A DNA stretch of 64,000 bases, from assembly GCF_000166195.2 (NCBI RefSeq), contig NZ_CM001403.1, forward strand, positions 5,040,432 through 5,104,431, written 5' to 3'. This document shows positions 48,701 to 57,687 of the stretch, piece by piece. Source of the DNA: Mucilaginibacter paludis DSM 18603 (GTDB lineage: Bacteria; Bacteroidota; Bacteroidia; Sphingobacteriales; Sphingobacteriaceae). Positions within the stretch are counted from its first letter, which is position 1. The number at the start of each line of letters is the position of its first letter. The notes under the pieces are model-generated. The model had not been told where the DNA came from. It saw only the letters and a program-made list of their open reading frames with translations, and made no database searches. A program made the position numbers and the translations under genes.

Positions 48701-49867
48701 ATGAACATTGTACTTTTTAGCCATCCTGATTTTTTAAATTCTCAAAGTATGCCCCGGTTTGCTAAAATGCTGGCCGATGGTATGCGTGAGCGCGGACATA
48801 CTGTAGAGATTTGGCAACCCACTCCAAAAGTCTATAATTTGCCGGTTCCAAAGGGCTTGAAAAAATGGGCGGGGTATATTGATCAATACATAGTTTTTCC
48901 ATCTGAAGTAAAAAGGAAACTCAAAAATTACGATCGTTCTACTCTTTTTGTTTTTTCAGATCAGGCTCTTGGGCCATGGGTTCCACTGGTTGCGAGCCGA
49001 AAGCATGTAATTCATTGCCATGATTTTCTGGCTCAGCGTTCGGCCAAAGGGGAGATTCCGCAAAACCCTACCCGTTGGTCGGGCAAAAAGTATCAATCAT
49101 TTATACATCATGGCTATGCCGCCGGAAAAAATTTCCTTTCCGTATCAAAAAAAACCCAGTTGGATCTGCATGAATTTTTGCCTTCTAAACCAAAGTTTTC
49201 CGAAGTAATATATAACGGTTTAAATCAATCATTCGTACCCGGAGACAAAGAAAGTGCCCGTAAGGAAATTGAGCAAAATACAGGGCTGAAATTGAATGAA
49301 GGTTATATCCTGCACGTTGGTGGCAATCAGTGGTATAAAAACAGGGCGGGTATTATTGAAATATATAATGCTTATCGCCAATTGAATAATGGCAATATCC
49401 CTTTATTACTGATGGGAGAATCGCCTGACGCTTTCCTTGTTGAAAAATGGAATAATTCTCCTTTTAAGGAAAATATTCATTTTTTACCCGGCATGAGCGA
49501 TCACCTGGTTAGGCGGGCTTACATAGGGGCATCTGTTTTTTTATTTCCATCATTGGCGGAAGGATTTGGTTGGCCCATCGCCGAAGCTATGGCTTCCGGT
49601 TGTATGGTGATAACAACCGATGAAGCTCCTATGACGGAAGTTGCCGGTGGTTGCGCTTTTTTAATTTCGGTAATGCCTATTGAAAGCGCTGCAATTGCAG
49701 AATGGTCCGCAAAATCGGCAAAAGTTTTAAAAGACGTGCTTATGCTTAAAGAAGATGAACGTGCTGAACAAATCTCGCGTGGAATAAAAAATGCAACTAT
49801 GTTTAACGCCGGCTTAGCATTAGATTTAATTGAACAAGCTTATGTAAAAATTTTAACCGATGAATAA
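48701..49867 (+). CDS. Glycosyltransferase family 4
   Basis: A 388-residue GT-B enzyme. The N-terminus (IVLFSHPDFLNSQSMPRFAK, LADGMRERGHTVEIW) and the donor-site motif PSLAEGFGWPIAEAMASGC are typical of GT4, with the E-x7-E pair present. The next gene starts three bases after its stop, so it belongs to a compact run with the AT3 acyltransferase and another GT4. Confidence 0.93.
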   Translation: MNIVLFSHPDFLNSQSMPRFAKMLADGMRERGHTVEIWQPTPKVYNLPVPKGLKKWAGYIDQYIVFPSEVKRKLKNYDRSTLFVFSDQALGPWVPLVASRKHVIHCHDFLAQRSAKGEIPQNPTRWSGKKYQSFIHHGYAAGKNFLSVSKKTQLDLHEFLPSKPKFSEVIYNGLNQSFVPGDKESARKEIEQNTGLKLNEGYILHVGGNQWYKNRAGIIEIYNAYRQLNNGNIPLLLMGESPDAFLVEKWNNSPFKENIHFLPGMSDHLVRRAYIGASVFLFPSLAEGFGWPIAEAMASGCMVITTDEAPMTEVAGGCAFLISVMPIESAAIAEWSAKSAKVLKDVLMLKEDERAEQISRGIKNATMFNAGLALDLIEQAYVKILTDE

Positions 49868-49870
49868 TTT

Positions 49871-50896
49871 ATGAGTACTCAAAATGTAGCAACAACTATT
49901 GAACCTGCGAAAAGTCCCAGAAATGTTTCAATAGATATAGTAAGATTGATCGCTGCTTTCGGCGTTATTACTATTCACGTTCCTTTTAGTACACCAGCAG
50001 CTGGCAGTATAAACGAATTTTTTTCTCCACTATGTGTGCCCTTCTTTTTTCTTGTTTCATTAACATATTTTATATCTGGCCTAAATGGCACCGATGCTGT
50101 AAATGAGGTTTTTGGTAAATTTTGGAAGAGAATTATTTTACCATTTTGGGGCTGGACATTGATATATACCAGTTTACTACTTGCAAAAGATTATTTTATT
50201 GGAGGTGTGAGCCACCATAGCCTGGTGTTTTGGAGGATTCTATTTTACGGTGAAAGTGCGGTTCAACTTTATTATTTGCCTCAATTAGTCGTTTTACAGT
50301 TGTTTGCTTTTTCTTTATATGTAATCTGGAAGGGTGATAAAGGAAAGAAGATTTTAGGTTTAGGCCTTCTTCTACTTGGAGCCTTTTACATAGCCTTCGG
50401 CCATGCTTATAACGTATTTGGCGTGTTGCCCGTTACTTCAATTTTAATATATTTAATTGCAGCCACGGCGATTCATTATTTAAATCTTCTTAAGTTAACT
50501 TTAAGTTATCGTTGTATGATTATCGGTTTCTTCCTCTTGATTTTAATATTGGGTGCTAATTTTTTAAAGGCTCAATATCCTTTTTTGAGACCGTTTGCTA
50601 AATTACCAATCGGTGGAATCGGATTGCTGCTCCTGATAATTGGATTGCCGAAATTTAAGGTTCCGCAGTGGGTATTGATTTTATGTTCAACATCATATGG
50701 TATTTATTTAAGCCATGTTGTATTCCTGGAGTTTTTTGAGACAGCCATCAGAAAGATACACCATGGCGAGATTAATTACGATTTATTTAACAAATTGGCT
50801 TTGGTTACTCTAATATTTATATGTTCTATAATTTTGACTCTCGTGTTGCGGAAGGTATCTTTTCTGCGAAAAGTATTATTAGGAGAAGGTAAATAA
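49871..50896 (+). CDS. Membrane acyltransferase, AT3 family (second copy)
   Basis: A 341-residue protein with about ten membrane helices. The signature region is VSIDIVRLIAAFGVITIHVP with the conserved His, followed by LCVPFFFLVSLTYFISG. It differs from the copy at 31818, so it probably has a different acceptor. Packed between two glycosyltransferases with three-base gaps, it most likely acylates the same polysaccharide. Confidence 0.88.
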   Translation: MSTQNVATTIEPAKSPRNVSIDIVRLIAAFGVITIHVPFSTPAAGSINEFFSPLCVPFFFLVSLTYFISGLNGTDAVNEVFGKFWKRIILPFWGWTLIYTSLLLAKDYFIGGVSHHSLVFWRILFYGESAVQLYYLPQLVVLQLFAFSLYVIWKGDKGKKILGLGLLLLGAFYIAFGHAYNVFGVLPVTSILIYLIAATAIHYLNLLKLTLSYRCMIIGFFLLILILGANFLKAQYPFLRPFAKLPIGGIGLLLLIIGLPKFKVPQWVLILCSTSYGIYLSHVVFLEFFETAIRKIHHGEINYDLFNKLALVTLIFICSIILTLVLRKVSFLRKVLLGEGK

Positions 50897-50899
50897 ATT

Positions 50900-52084
50900 A
50901 TGAAAGTACTCCATGTTACGGCCAGCATAGATCCGGCATTAGGTGGTGTTAGTCAGGCTATTCAAACTATCATCAAAGGGCTTGCCAGTCATGGCGTCAT
51001 AAGCGAGGTGGTCTGTCTGGACCAAGCTAATGCGGATCACAGCAATTCTCCATTTACTGTACATGCGCTCGGACCCGCAAAAGGCCCCTGGGCATATAGC
51101 CCCTTATTGCTTCCATGGCTCGAAAAAAACCTGAATAGTTTTGATGCCGTTATACTTCATGGTTTGTGGCTTTATCATGGTTATGGCTTGTATAAGGCGT
51201 TAAAGCAATTAGAAGGAAGTAAACACGGTATTTCTTCTCCGTCATTTTTTGTGATGCCTCATGGAATGTTAGACCCCTATTTCCAAAAAGCATCAACCCG
51301 GAAAATTAAAGCGATTAGAAATTTAATATATTGGAAGCTTATTGAATCCAAAATTGTAAATTTATCAAGTGGACTGCTTTTTACTTGCGAATCGGAAAAG
51401 CTACTGGCCCGTACCACATTTAAAGGATATCATCCAAGATCCGAAAAGATAGTAAGCTTGGGTGTTGAGCAGCCACCAGCTTTTGATCATAAAATGCAGG
51501 CAGAATTCGGTAGCAAACATCCTAATGTAAGTAAGAAGCCGTTTATTCTTTTTTTAAGCCGGATACATGAAAAAAAAGGAGTAGATCTGTTAATAAAAGC
51601 GTACGACTCTCTTTATCAAAACAAGGATAATAGGGATCTCATCCCCGATTTGGTAATTGCCGGTCCCGGTTTGGATACTGATTATGGGCAGGAAATTTTA
51701 AAGATTGTAAATGAGAAGGATAATTTGAAATCTTCTGTTTATTTCCCGGGGATGCTGAGTGGAGATACCAAGTGGGGGGCATTTTATGGTTGTGAAGCTT
51801 TTATACTTCCAAGTCATCAGGAAAATTTTGGTATCGCTGTAGTGGAGGCATTGGCATGTGGTAAACCTGTATTAATTTCAGACCAGGTAAATATATGGCG
51901 TGAAATAAAAGACGGAGGCATTATAGGCGCTGATACTTTAGAGGGAACAAAAAAAATGCTGAATGAATGGATGGGCTTAGATAATACAAAAAGAGAGCGT
52001 ATCAGCAAAGATGCGGTAGCGGTTTATAACAACAATTTTAAAGTAGATACAGCTGCTTTAAAATTTCTGAATGCCGTAAAATAA
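50900..52084 (+). CDS. Glycosyltransferase family 4
   Basis: A 394-residue GT-B enzyme: N-terminal VLHVTASIDPALGGVSQAIQ, central FILFLSRIHEKKGVDLLIKA, and donor motif PSHQENFGIAVVEALACGKP with both conserved Glu residues. It is followed by a 103-base gap and the WcaF-like gene. Donor and acceptor are unknown. Confidence 0.94.
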   Translation: MKVLHVTASIDPALGGVSQAIQTIIKGLASHGVISEVVCLDQANADHSNSPFTVHALGPAKGPWAYSPLLLPWLEKNLNSFDAVILHGLWLYHGYGLYKALKQLEGSKHGISSPSFFVMPHGMLDPYFQKASTRKIKAIRNLIYWKLIESKIVNLSSGLLFTCESEKLLARTTFKGYHPRSEKIVSLGVEQPPAFDHKMQAEFGSKHPNVSKKPFILFLSRIHEKKGVDLLIKAYDSLYQNKDNRDLIPDLVIAGPGLDTDYGQEILKIVNEKDNLKSSVYFPGMLSGDTKWGAFYGCEAFILPSHQENFGIAVVEALACGKPVLISDQVNIWREIKDGGIIGADTLEGTKKMLNEWMGLDNTKRERISKDAVAVYNNNFKVDTAALKFLNAVK

Positions 52085-52187
52085 ACAATTCAGGTATCTA
52101 GTCGAATGAAGAAATCTGTTTTCGTTACACTGGCGCCTTCGCAATGTTATATATGTTTTTTTGAATTTTAACTATCAAATTTTAATA

Positions 52188-52760
52188 ATGTTTTCTTCAC
52201 ACAATATCAATGATCCGGATCCCTATGTAAGATCGGTATTCTCATTCCGGGATAAAATAAAAAGATTTGTTTGGAATATAGTATGGATTGTTTTATGCCG
52301 GTGGACCCCCAATCCCTTACATAAATGGAGGGTACTGATTTTGCGTTTATTTGGCGGTAAAATAGGCAGTAACAATTTTATTTATCCTGATTGTAAAATA
52401 TGGGCACCCTGGCTTTTGGACACAGGAGACGTTGTTACTATTGGCCCCGGTGTTGAAGTATATAATCCCGGAGGAGTTTCAATAGGTCATCACACTATTC
52501 TTTCGCAAGATGCTTACATCTGCGGTGCAACCCACAATTACAATGAAATGGCCTTTACATATTTAAAGAGACAAATTGTATTTGAACCCTACGTGTGGAT
52601 ATGTGCTAAAGCTGTTGTTTTGCCTGGTGTTCGTTGTCAAGAAGGCAGCGTACTTGGCGCAGCTGCTGTTATAGGTAAAAATATGGAGGCTTGGACGGTT
52701 TATGCGGGCAACCCGGCCGTAGCAGTGAAGAAGCGTAATAATTTTTTACTTGAGAAATAA
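52188..52760 (+). CDS. WcaF-like putative colanic-acid acetyltransferase
   Basis: A 190-residue LbH acyltransferase of the WcaF type, recognisable by the N-terminal RWTPNPLHKWRVLILRLFGG and the repeat region (VVTIGPGVEVYNPGGVSIG, CGATHNYNEMAFTY with the catalytic His). ATG 52188 is the chosen start; the frame is open to TTG 52161. The family acetylates sugars of colanic acid-like polymers. Third LbH enzyme of the locus. Confidence 0.9.
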   Translation: MFSSHNINDPDPYVRSVFSFRDKIKRFVWNIVWIVLCRWTPNPLHKWRVLILRLFGGKIGSNNFIYPDCKIWAPWLLDTGDVVTIGPGVEVYNPGGVSIGHHTILSQDAYICGATHNYNEMAFTYLKRQIVFEPYVWICAKAVVLPGVRCQEGSVLGAAAVIGKNMEAWTVYAGNPAVAVKKRNNFLLEK

Positions 52761-52772
52761 TACTACCTAAAC

Positions 52773-54428
52773 ATGGAAACTAATTTAGACAAAATTTTTG
52801 ATGTATGCATCGTGGGAACTGGTCCCGCGGGAATTGTTACTGCGCTTGAATACTCTCAGTTGAATCCGGATAAAACGGTTTTATTAATCGAATATGGTGG
52901 GCCTAAGCAAACAGTTAAAAATGATTTAGATGACTCCATTGAAATAGAGAATCGTGTTAATCATCATGATCCTTATGAATGTACAAATAAAGGACTCGGT
53001 GGTTCATCGTTAACCTGGGGAGGAAGATGTGTAATGTACGACGAGGTGGACTTTATTAAAAGGCCATCAGTAGATGCTTCCTGCACGTGGGATTTAGATT
53101 TATTTAACGAAACAAAACAATACGTTAAGAAGACCACTGAATACTTCGAGTGTGGAGATCCTGCTTTTAACTTAGACGAGATACCAGCATTTAAGGGAAC
53201 AAAAATTGCCGATAATTTTCAGGAAGGGGTGGTAACAGATAGCGCTATTGAAAGATGGAGCATGCCAACCCGGTTTGGCGAGCGATATGAATCTGAGATT
53301 ATAAAGCGCCCAAATGTTACTTTACTTTGCGGGTACGAAGCAAGAGGCTTTTCTGCTCCAGATGAAAATGGTGTTGTATCTACGATTGAGGTAAGAAACG
53401 TTGAAAGTAAAGAACTTTTATCTTTCACTGCAAAGAGTTTCGTTTTGGCGGCAGGAACTCAGGAGGTAACCCGGATTTTACTCCGCAATAAACAATTGTT
53501 CAGTAAATTAGATGAAACTCCGCCGACTTTAGGTAAATATTATCAAAGCCACCTATCTGGAAAAATTGCATCGGTTAAATTTAAAGGAAATCCTAAAAAG
53601 ACTGATTACGGATTTTTACGCAATGCCGATGGTACTTATATCAGGAGAAGATTTCAATTTGCATCAAAATATCTGGTTGATAATGATCTTCTTAATACTG
53701 CTATTTGGCTTGATAACCCTTTGTATTTTGATCCGAAACACAAAAGCGGGGCTATGTCATTAATGTATTTAACTATGATAACTCCGATATTGGGGAAAAA
53801 ACTGGCCCCTCCCGCTATTGCATATTCTATAACAAAAGGAGAGGTTAAAGATGTTGGGAAACATATTTGGAATGTGATTAAGGGATTGCCTTCTTCGATT
53901 ATAACACCGGCAACAATATTCTATAAAAGATATTTACTTACGCGTAAATTACCAGGTATATTTTTATTTAGCTCTCAAAATAAGTATGCTCTTCACTTCC
54001 ATTCAGAGCAAATCCCTTTTGAAGCTAACAGAATGGAACTTGGGCCTGATCATGAGAAGTTGATTATCCACTACGACCTAACTGATACTGATGTGAACTC
54101 GGTGATCAAACTTCATGACACACTTGACAAGTGGCTCCGCGAAAGTAATTGCGGCGAACTTGAATACTGGTTTAAAAAAGATGAATTGGCTGATGCTATC
54201 AGAAAAATATCTAAGGATGGTATCCATCAATCTGGAACCACACGAATTGCTGATTCTCCAAAAGATGGCGTAGTTGATCGTAATTTAAGGCTTTGGGGCA
54301 CAAAAAACGTCTTCGTTTGCAGTAGTTCTGTGTTCCCTACTTCAAGTCAGGCTAACCCAACGTTTTATTTGGGGGTTTTTGCGGTCCGTTTGGCAAACTA
54401 TTTAAGCAAATTAAATGAAAACAGTTGA
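52773..54428 (+). CDS. GMC-type FAD-dependent oxidoreductase
   Basis: A 551-residue flavoprotein. The dinucleotide-binding motif VCIVGTGPAGIVTALEYSQL (about 11-30) is followed by GLGGSSLTWGGRCV and the C-terminal GMC domain with GIHQSGTTRIA (catalytic-type His) and SSQANPTFYLGV (catalytic-type Asn). It has no signal peptide, so it is cytosolic. It overlaps the aldo/keto reductase gene by 14 bases, implying a paired redox step. GMC enzymes oxidise alcohols or sugars; the substrate here is unknown. Confidence 0.9.
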   Translation: METNLDKIFDVCIVGTGPAGIVTALEYSQLNPDKTVLLIEYGGPKQTVKNDLDDSIEIENRVNHHDPYECTNKGLGGSSLTWGGRCVMYDEVDFIKRPSVDASCTWDLDLFNETKQYVKKTTEYFECGDPAFNLDEIPAFKGTKIADNFQEGVVTDSAIERWSMPTRFGERYESEIIKRPNVTLLCGYEARGFSAPDENGVVSTIEVRNVESKELLSFTAKSFVLAAGTQEVTRILLRNKQLFSKLDETPPTLGKYYQSHLSGKIASVKFKGNPKKTDYGFLRNADGTYIRRRFQFASKYLVDNDLLNTAIWLDNPLYFDPKHKSGAMSLMYLTMITPILGKKLAPPAIAYSITKGEVKDVGKHIWNVIKGLPSSIITPATIFYKRYLLTRKLPGIFLFSSQNKYALHFHSEQIPFEANRMELGPDHEKLIIHYDLTDTDVNSVIKLHDTLDKWLRESNCGELEYWFKKDELADAIRKISKDGIHQSGTTRIADSPKDGVVDRNLRLWGTKNVFVCSSSVFPTSSQANPTFYLGVFAVRLANYLSKLNENS

Positions 54429-55263
54429 ACTTGTAAAGGGAATTTCTTCGTCGGTACTTGGATTTGGCTGTGCCCCAATTATGGGTTCTGTAGATGCTAA
54501 ATCATCAAAACGCGCTTTAGATTTCGCTTTTGACAATGGGATTAACCATTTAGATCTGGCACGATCTTATGGTTTTGGCGAAGCTGAAGAGTTTGTTGGC
54601 AGGCTAATCAAGAATAAAAGAGAAAAAATGGTGATTGCGAGTAAATTTGGAATAAAGCCAAATTGGAAGGCATCGGTATTTAAATCTGTTAAACCAATAG
54701 CGCGCGCACTTCGCGGAAAGGCAAAAAATAACAAGGGCCCGGCAAGCTTGCCCAATAATACCCCTTCGAAAAATGTAAGTGATTATTTTCTTGACCGCAT
54801 TAATCCTTTGCGTGGAAATGACATGCGTAAAAGTCTTGAAAAAAGCTTGCATGCGTTAGGAACGGATTATCTTGACTACTTTTTTATCCACGAGCCGCAT
54901 CAAACTATTACATATATTGATGAACTACAGGAAACCGCCGCGAGGCTAAAAAGCGAAGGTAAGATACGTGCCTGGGGTTTAGCATATATGCAGGACCAAT
55001 TGCCTCTTCACGAAACTTATATTGATAATTTTGATTTACTTCAATTTAATAACTCGCCAGGTGTACCAGGCTACGGGCAACTCGTTATAGATAGAGGGAA
55101 CGAGGCAAATATCTTGTTCTCTCCGTTCCGTGGTGGTACAAAAGATTTAAAACCAGCCGATAAACTAACAAAGTTACTATCAGATTTCCCTAGAAGTGTA
55201 ATTCTTTGTTCAATGTTTAATATTGAACACATGAAGCAAAACATAGCTCTTGTTGAGAAATAA
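54415..55263 (+). CDS. Aldo/keto reductase family protein
   Basis: A 282-residue TIM-barrel protein. The catalytic set is visible: Asp47 and Tyr52 in HLDLARSYGFG, Lys77 in VIASKFG and His in DYFFIHEPH. The family reduces carbonyls with NAD(P)H. The start overlaps the GMC oxidoreductase gene by 14 bases. Together they could epimerise a sugar alcohol by oxidation and re-reduction, or trim a side group; this is inference only. Confidence 0.88.
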   Translation: MKTVELVKGISSSVLGFGCAPIMGSVDAKSSKRALDFAFDNGINHLDLARSYGFGEAEEFVGRLIKNKREKMVIASKFGIKPNWKASVFKSVKPIARALRGKAKNNKGPASLPNNTPSKNVSDYFLDRINPLRGNDMRKSLEKSLHALGTDYLDYFFIHEPHQTITYIDELQETAARLKSEGKIRAWGLAYMQDQLPLHETYIDNFDLLQFNNSPGVPGYGQLVIDRGNEANILFSPFRGGTKDLKPADKLTKLLSDFPRSVILCSMFNIEHMKQNIALVEK

Positions 55264-55369
55264 GGTTATGGAGTATTAATTTAATAGTATAGCTTTGTTT
55301 TTTTTAAAAAAAATGCATTTAAATCGGGTTTTTATTGTAATTTTAACTATATAAAAGCAAAACAAATTC

Positions 55370-56203
55370 ATGCTTGATTTAACAATCGCTATTCCGGTAC
55401 GAAATGAAGAAGTAAATCTTCCGGGTTGCCTCAGCGCAATCGGACAAGGCTTCGTAGCAGAAATAGTTATAATTGATTCCGGGAGTACAGACAGAACTAA
55501 AGCCATAGCAAACGAGTTTGGCGCAAAGGTTATAGATTTTGTTTGGGACGGAAAATTTCCTAAAAAAAGGAATTGGTTTTTAAGAAATCATTGCCCTAAA
55601 ACAAAGTGGGTATTATTTTTAGATGCTGACGAATATTTAACCGAAGCATTTAAGGTTGAGCTTGCAGCGGCACTTAACAATAGCGGTGATCAGGTTGGTT
55701 ATTGGTTAAACTATACCATCTATTTTTTAGGTAAACAGCTGCGCGGAGGGTATCCCTTGCGTAAACTGGCCTTGTTTAAAGTAGGTGCCGGAGAATATGA
55801 GCGGATTGACGAACAACAATGGAGTAAAATGGATATGGAAGTTCATGAACATCCCATACTCGAAGGCGAAATAGGTGTAATTTCAAGTAAAATAGATCAT
55901 CGGGATTATAGAGGCGTTTCTCATTATGTTATTAAGCATGATGAATATGCTACCTGGGAATCCGAACGGTTTTTAAAGTTTTACAACGATCCTGCAATAG
56001 TTAAAAATTTTACCTGGAAGCAGCGGTTGAAATATAAATTAATGGGTAGTATATTTATTGGGCCGTTATATTTTTTGGGCAGCTTTTTTCTTTTAGGCGG
56101 CTTTCGCGATGGAGCGCGCGGCTTGGCATTCGCTATTTTAAAAATGGCCTATTTTACCCAGGTATATTGTAAATTGAAGGAGAAAATGCAGCCCCAAAAT
56201 TGA
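55370..56203 (+). CDS. Glycosyltransferase family 2 (WaaE/KdtX-like)
   Basis: A 277-residue GT-A enzyme: TIAIPVRNEEVNLPGCLSAI at the start, IIDSGSTDRTKAIANEFGA, and the DxD-type LFLDADEYLT. C-terminal hydrophobic stretches (LMGSIFIGPLYFLGSFFLL) suggest membrane association. It resembles WaaE/KdtX-type inverting transferases. A TAGCTTTG box at 55290-55297 could be a promoter, but no -33 TTG was found at the right distance. Confidence 0.9.
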   Translation: MLDLTIAIPVRNEEVNLPGCLSAIGQGFVAEIVIIDSGSTDRTKAIANEFGAKVIDFVWDGKFPKKRNWFLRNHCPKTKWVLFLDADEYLTEAFKVELAAALNNSGDQVGYWLNYTIYFLGKQLRGGYPLRKLALFKVGAGEYERIDEQQWSKMDMEVHEHPILEGEIGVISSKIDHRDYRGVSHYVIKHDEYATWESERFLKFYNDPAIVKNFTWKQRLKYKLMGSIFIGPLYFLGSFFLLGGFRDGARGLAFAILKMAYFTQVYCKLKEKMQPQN

Positions 56204-56290
56204 TAATATCAATTAAATATTTAAATCAATTATTGAGAGTGTCCTCCGACATCTTTTTATAAAATATTTGCTGACCATTTTGAGTTATAT

Positions 56291-57538
56291 ATGTCAAAGA
56301 AAAAAATTCTGCTTATTAGTCACAACTTTTCGCCCGAGCCTACAGGGATAGGTAAATATAATGGCGAAATGATGGATTGGTTGGCGGCAAATGGTAATGA
56401 TTGCGATGTGATCACTACGTTTCCTTATTATCCATTTTGGAAGGTACAGGCACCTTATAAAAATCGTTGGTATAAGAAAGAAGTTATCAATTATCCTGCA
56501 AGTAATGCTAAGCTAACTCTGTACAGGTGCCCTTCCTACGTTCCTGCTGATCCAACGGGTAAAAAAAGGATAATTCAGGATTTCTCCTACTGGACGTCTA
56601 TGCTTTGGGAGGTTCTCAGATTGGCTGTTAATGGAAAAAAATACGATTTAATTATCACTGTGGCCCCTCCTTTTCATCTGGCGTATCTGGGTCTCATGTT
56701 CAAAAAACGCTTTGGTAGTAAGCTGCTTTATCACATCCAGGATCTTCAGATAGAAGCCGCTCAGGATCTTAATATGCTTTCGAGTCAAAAGCTGTTTGAA
56801 AAGATCTATAAAATTGAAAAAAATATTCTTGATAAGGCAGACTACATAAGTAGCATATCCGAAGGGATGATCAATAAAATAAAAGCAAAGACGGATAAAG
56901 AAGTGTTTTTATTTCCAAATTGGGTAGATACATCCCTGTTTTTTCCATTGCCATCTCGTCATTTATTGAAAACTAAATGGGGTTTTCAAATAACAGACAC
57001 TGTCTGTTTATATTCGGGTGCAATTGGCGAAAAGCAAGGCCTGGAAAGTATCCTTAATGCTGCTGAGTTACTTGTGGATATCCCGGGTATAAAGTTTGTT
57101 ATCGGTGGTTCGGGGCCTTACAAAGAAAAGCTAATTCAGTTAGCTGCTTCAAAGAAACTAAGTAATGTGCAATTTTTACCGGTTCAGGATAAAGGAGTGT
57201 TTAACGAATTTTTAAACATGGCAGATCTGCATCTTATTTTGCAAAAGGCCACCGCCAGTGATTTAGTAATGCCTTCAAAATTAACCACTATTTTGGCGGT
57301 GGGCGGGGTAAGTGTTGTTACATCACCCCAAAATACTTCTTTGTTTGATCTGATAAATAAATATGATGTCGGTTTTGCTATCGAACCGGAAAACGACGAG
57401 TTATTAGCAGATACGATCAGTAATGCCGCAAATAATGTTAACATTCAAAAAAAGGCAGAGAATGCCCGCTTGTATGCTTTGAAATATCTAAACATAGATA
57501 ATGTTATGCTTGAATTTGTCAATAATACCTTAAACTAA
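56291..57538 (+). CDS. WcaI-like glycosyltransferase family 4
   Basis: A 415-residue GT-B enzyme of the WcaI type: ILLISHNFSPEPTGIGKYNG at the start, ITTFPYYPFWK, central ISSISEGMINKIKAKT and FPNWVDTSLF, and donor-site LVMPSKLTTILAVGG. WcaI acts in colanic acid synthesis (fucosyl transfer has been proposed). The neighbouring gmd gene, which leads to GDP-fucose or GDP-rhamnose, fits such a donor. Confidence 0.92.
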   Translation: MSKKKILLISHNFSPEPTGIGKYNGEMMDWLAANGNDCDVITTFPYYPFWKVQAPYKNRWYKKEVINYPASNAKLTLYRCPSYVPADPTGKKRIIQDFSYWTSMLWEVLRLAVNGKKYDLIITVAPPFHLAYLGLMFKKRFGSKLLYHIQDLQIEAAQDLNMLSSQKLFEKIYKIEKNILDKADYISSISEGMINKIKAKTDKEVFLFPNWVDTSLFFPLPSRHLLKTKWGFQITDTVCLYSGAIGEKQGLESILNAAELLVDIPGIKFVIGGSGPYKEKLIQLAASKKLSNVQFLPVQDKGVFNEFLNMADLHLILQKATASDLVMPSKLTTILAVGGVSVVTSPQNTSLFDLINKYDVGFAIEPENDELLADTISNAANNVNIQKKAENARLYALKYLNIDNVMLEFVNNTLN

Positions 57539-57606
57539 TCATTTAATTATAAAATTATTTATTGAAAAAACAATATAGTGGTATATTGCAAGGTTTTTGT
57601 TATGAA

Positions 57607-57635
57607 TTGAAATGGTCAAAAAGATCATTTATTTG
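57607..57635 (+). promoter_or_regulatory. Possible promoter of gmd
   Basis: TTG at 57607-57609 and TTTATTTG at 57628-57635 (18-base spacer) are an imperfect match to the Bacteroidota pattern, in the 149-base gap before gmd. It would give a leader of about 45 bases. Confidence 0.35.
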
Positions 57636-57687
57636 CATCGCAACGTTGTCGATATTTAACATCTTGATTCGCTAAGTTATTTAAAAT

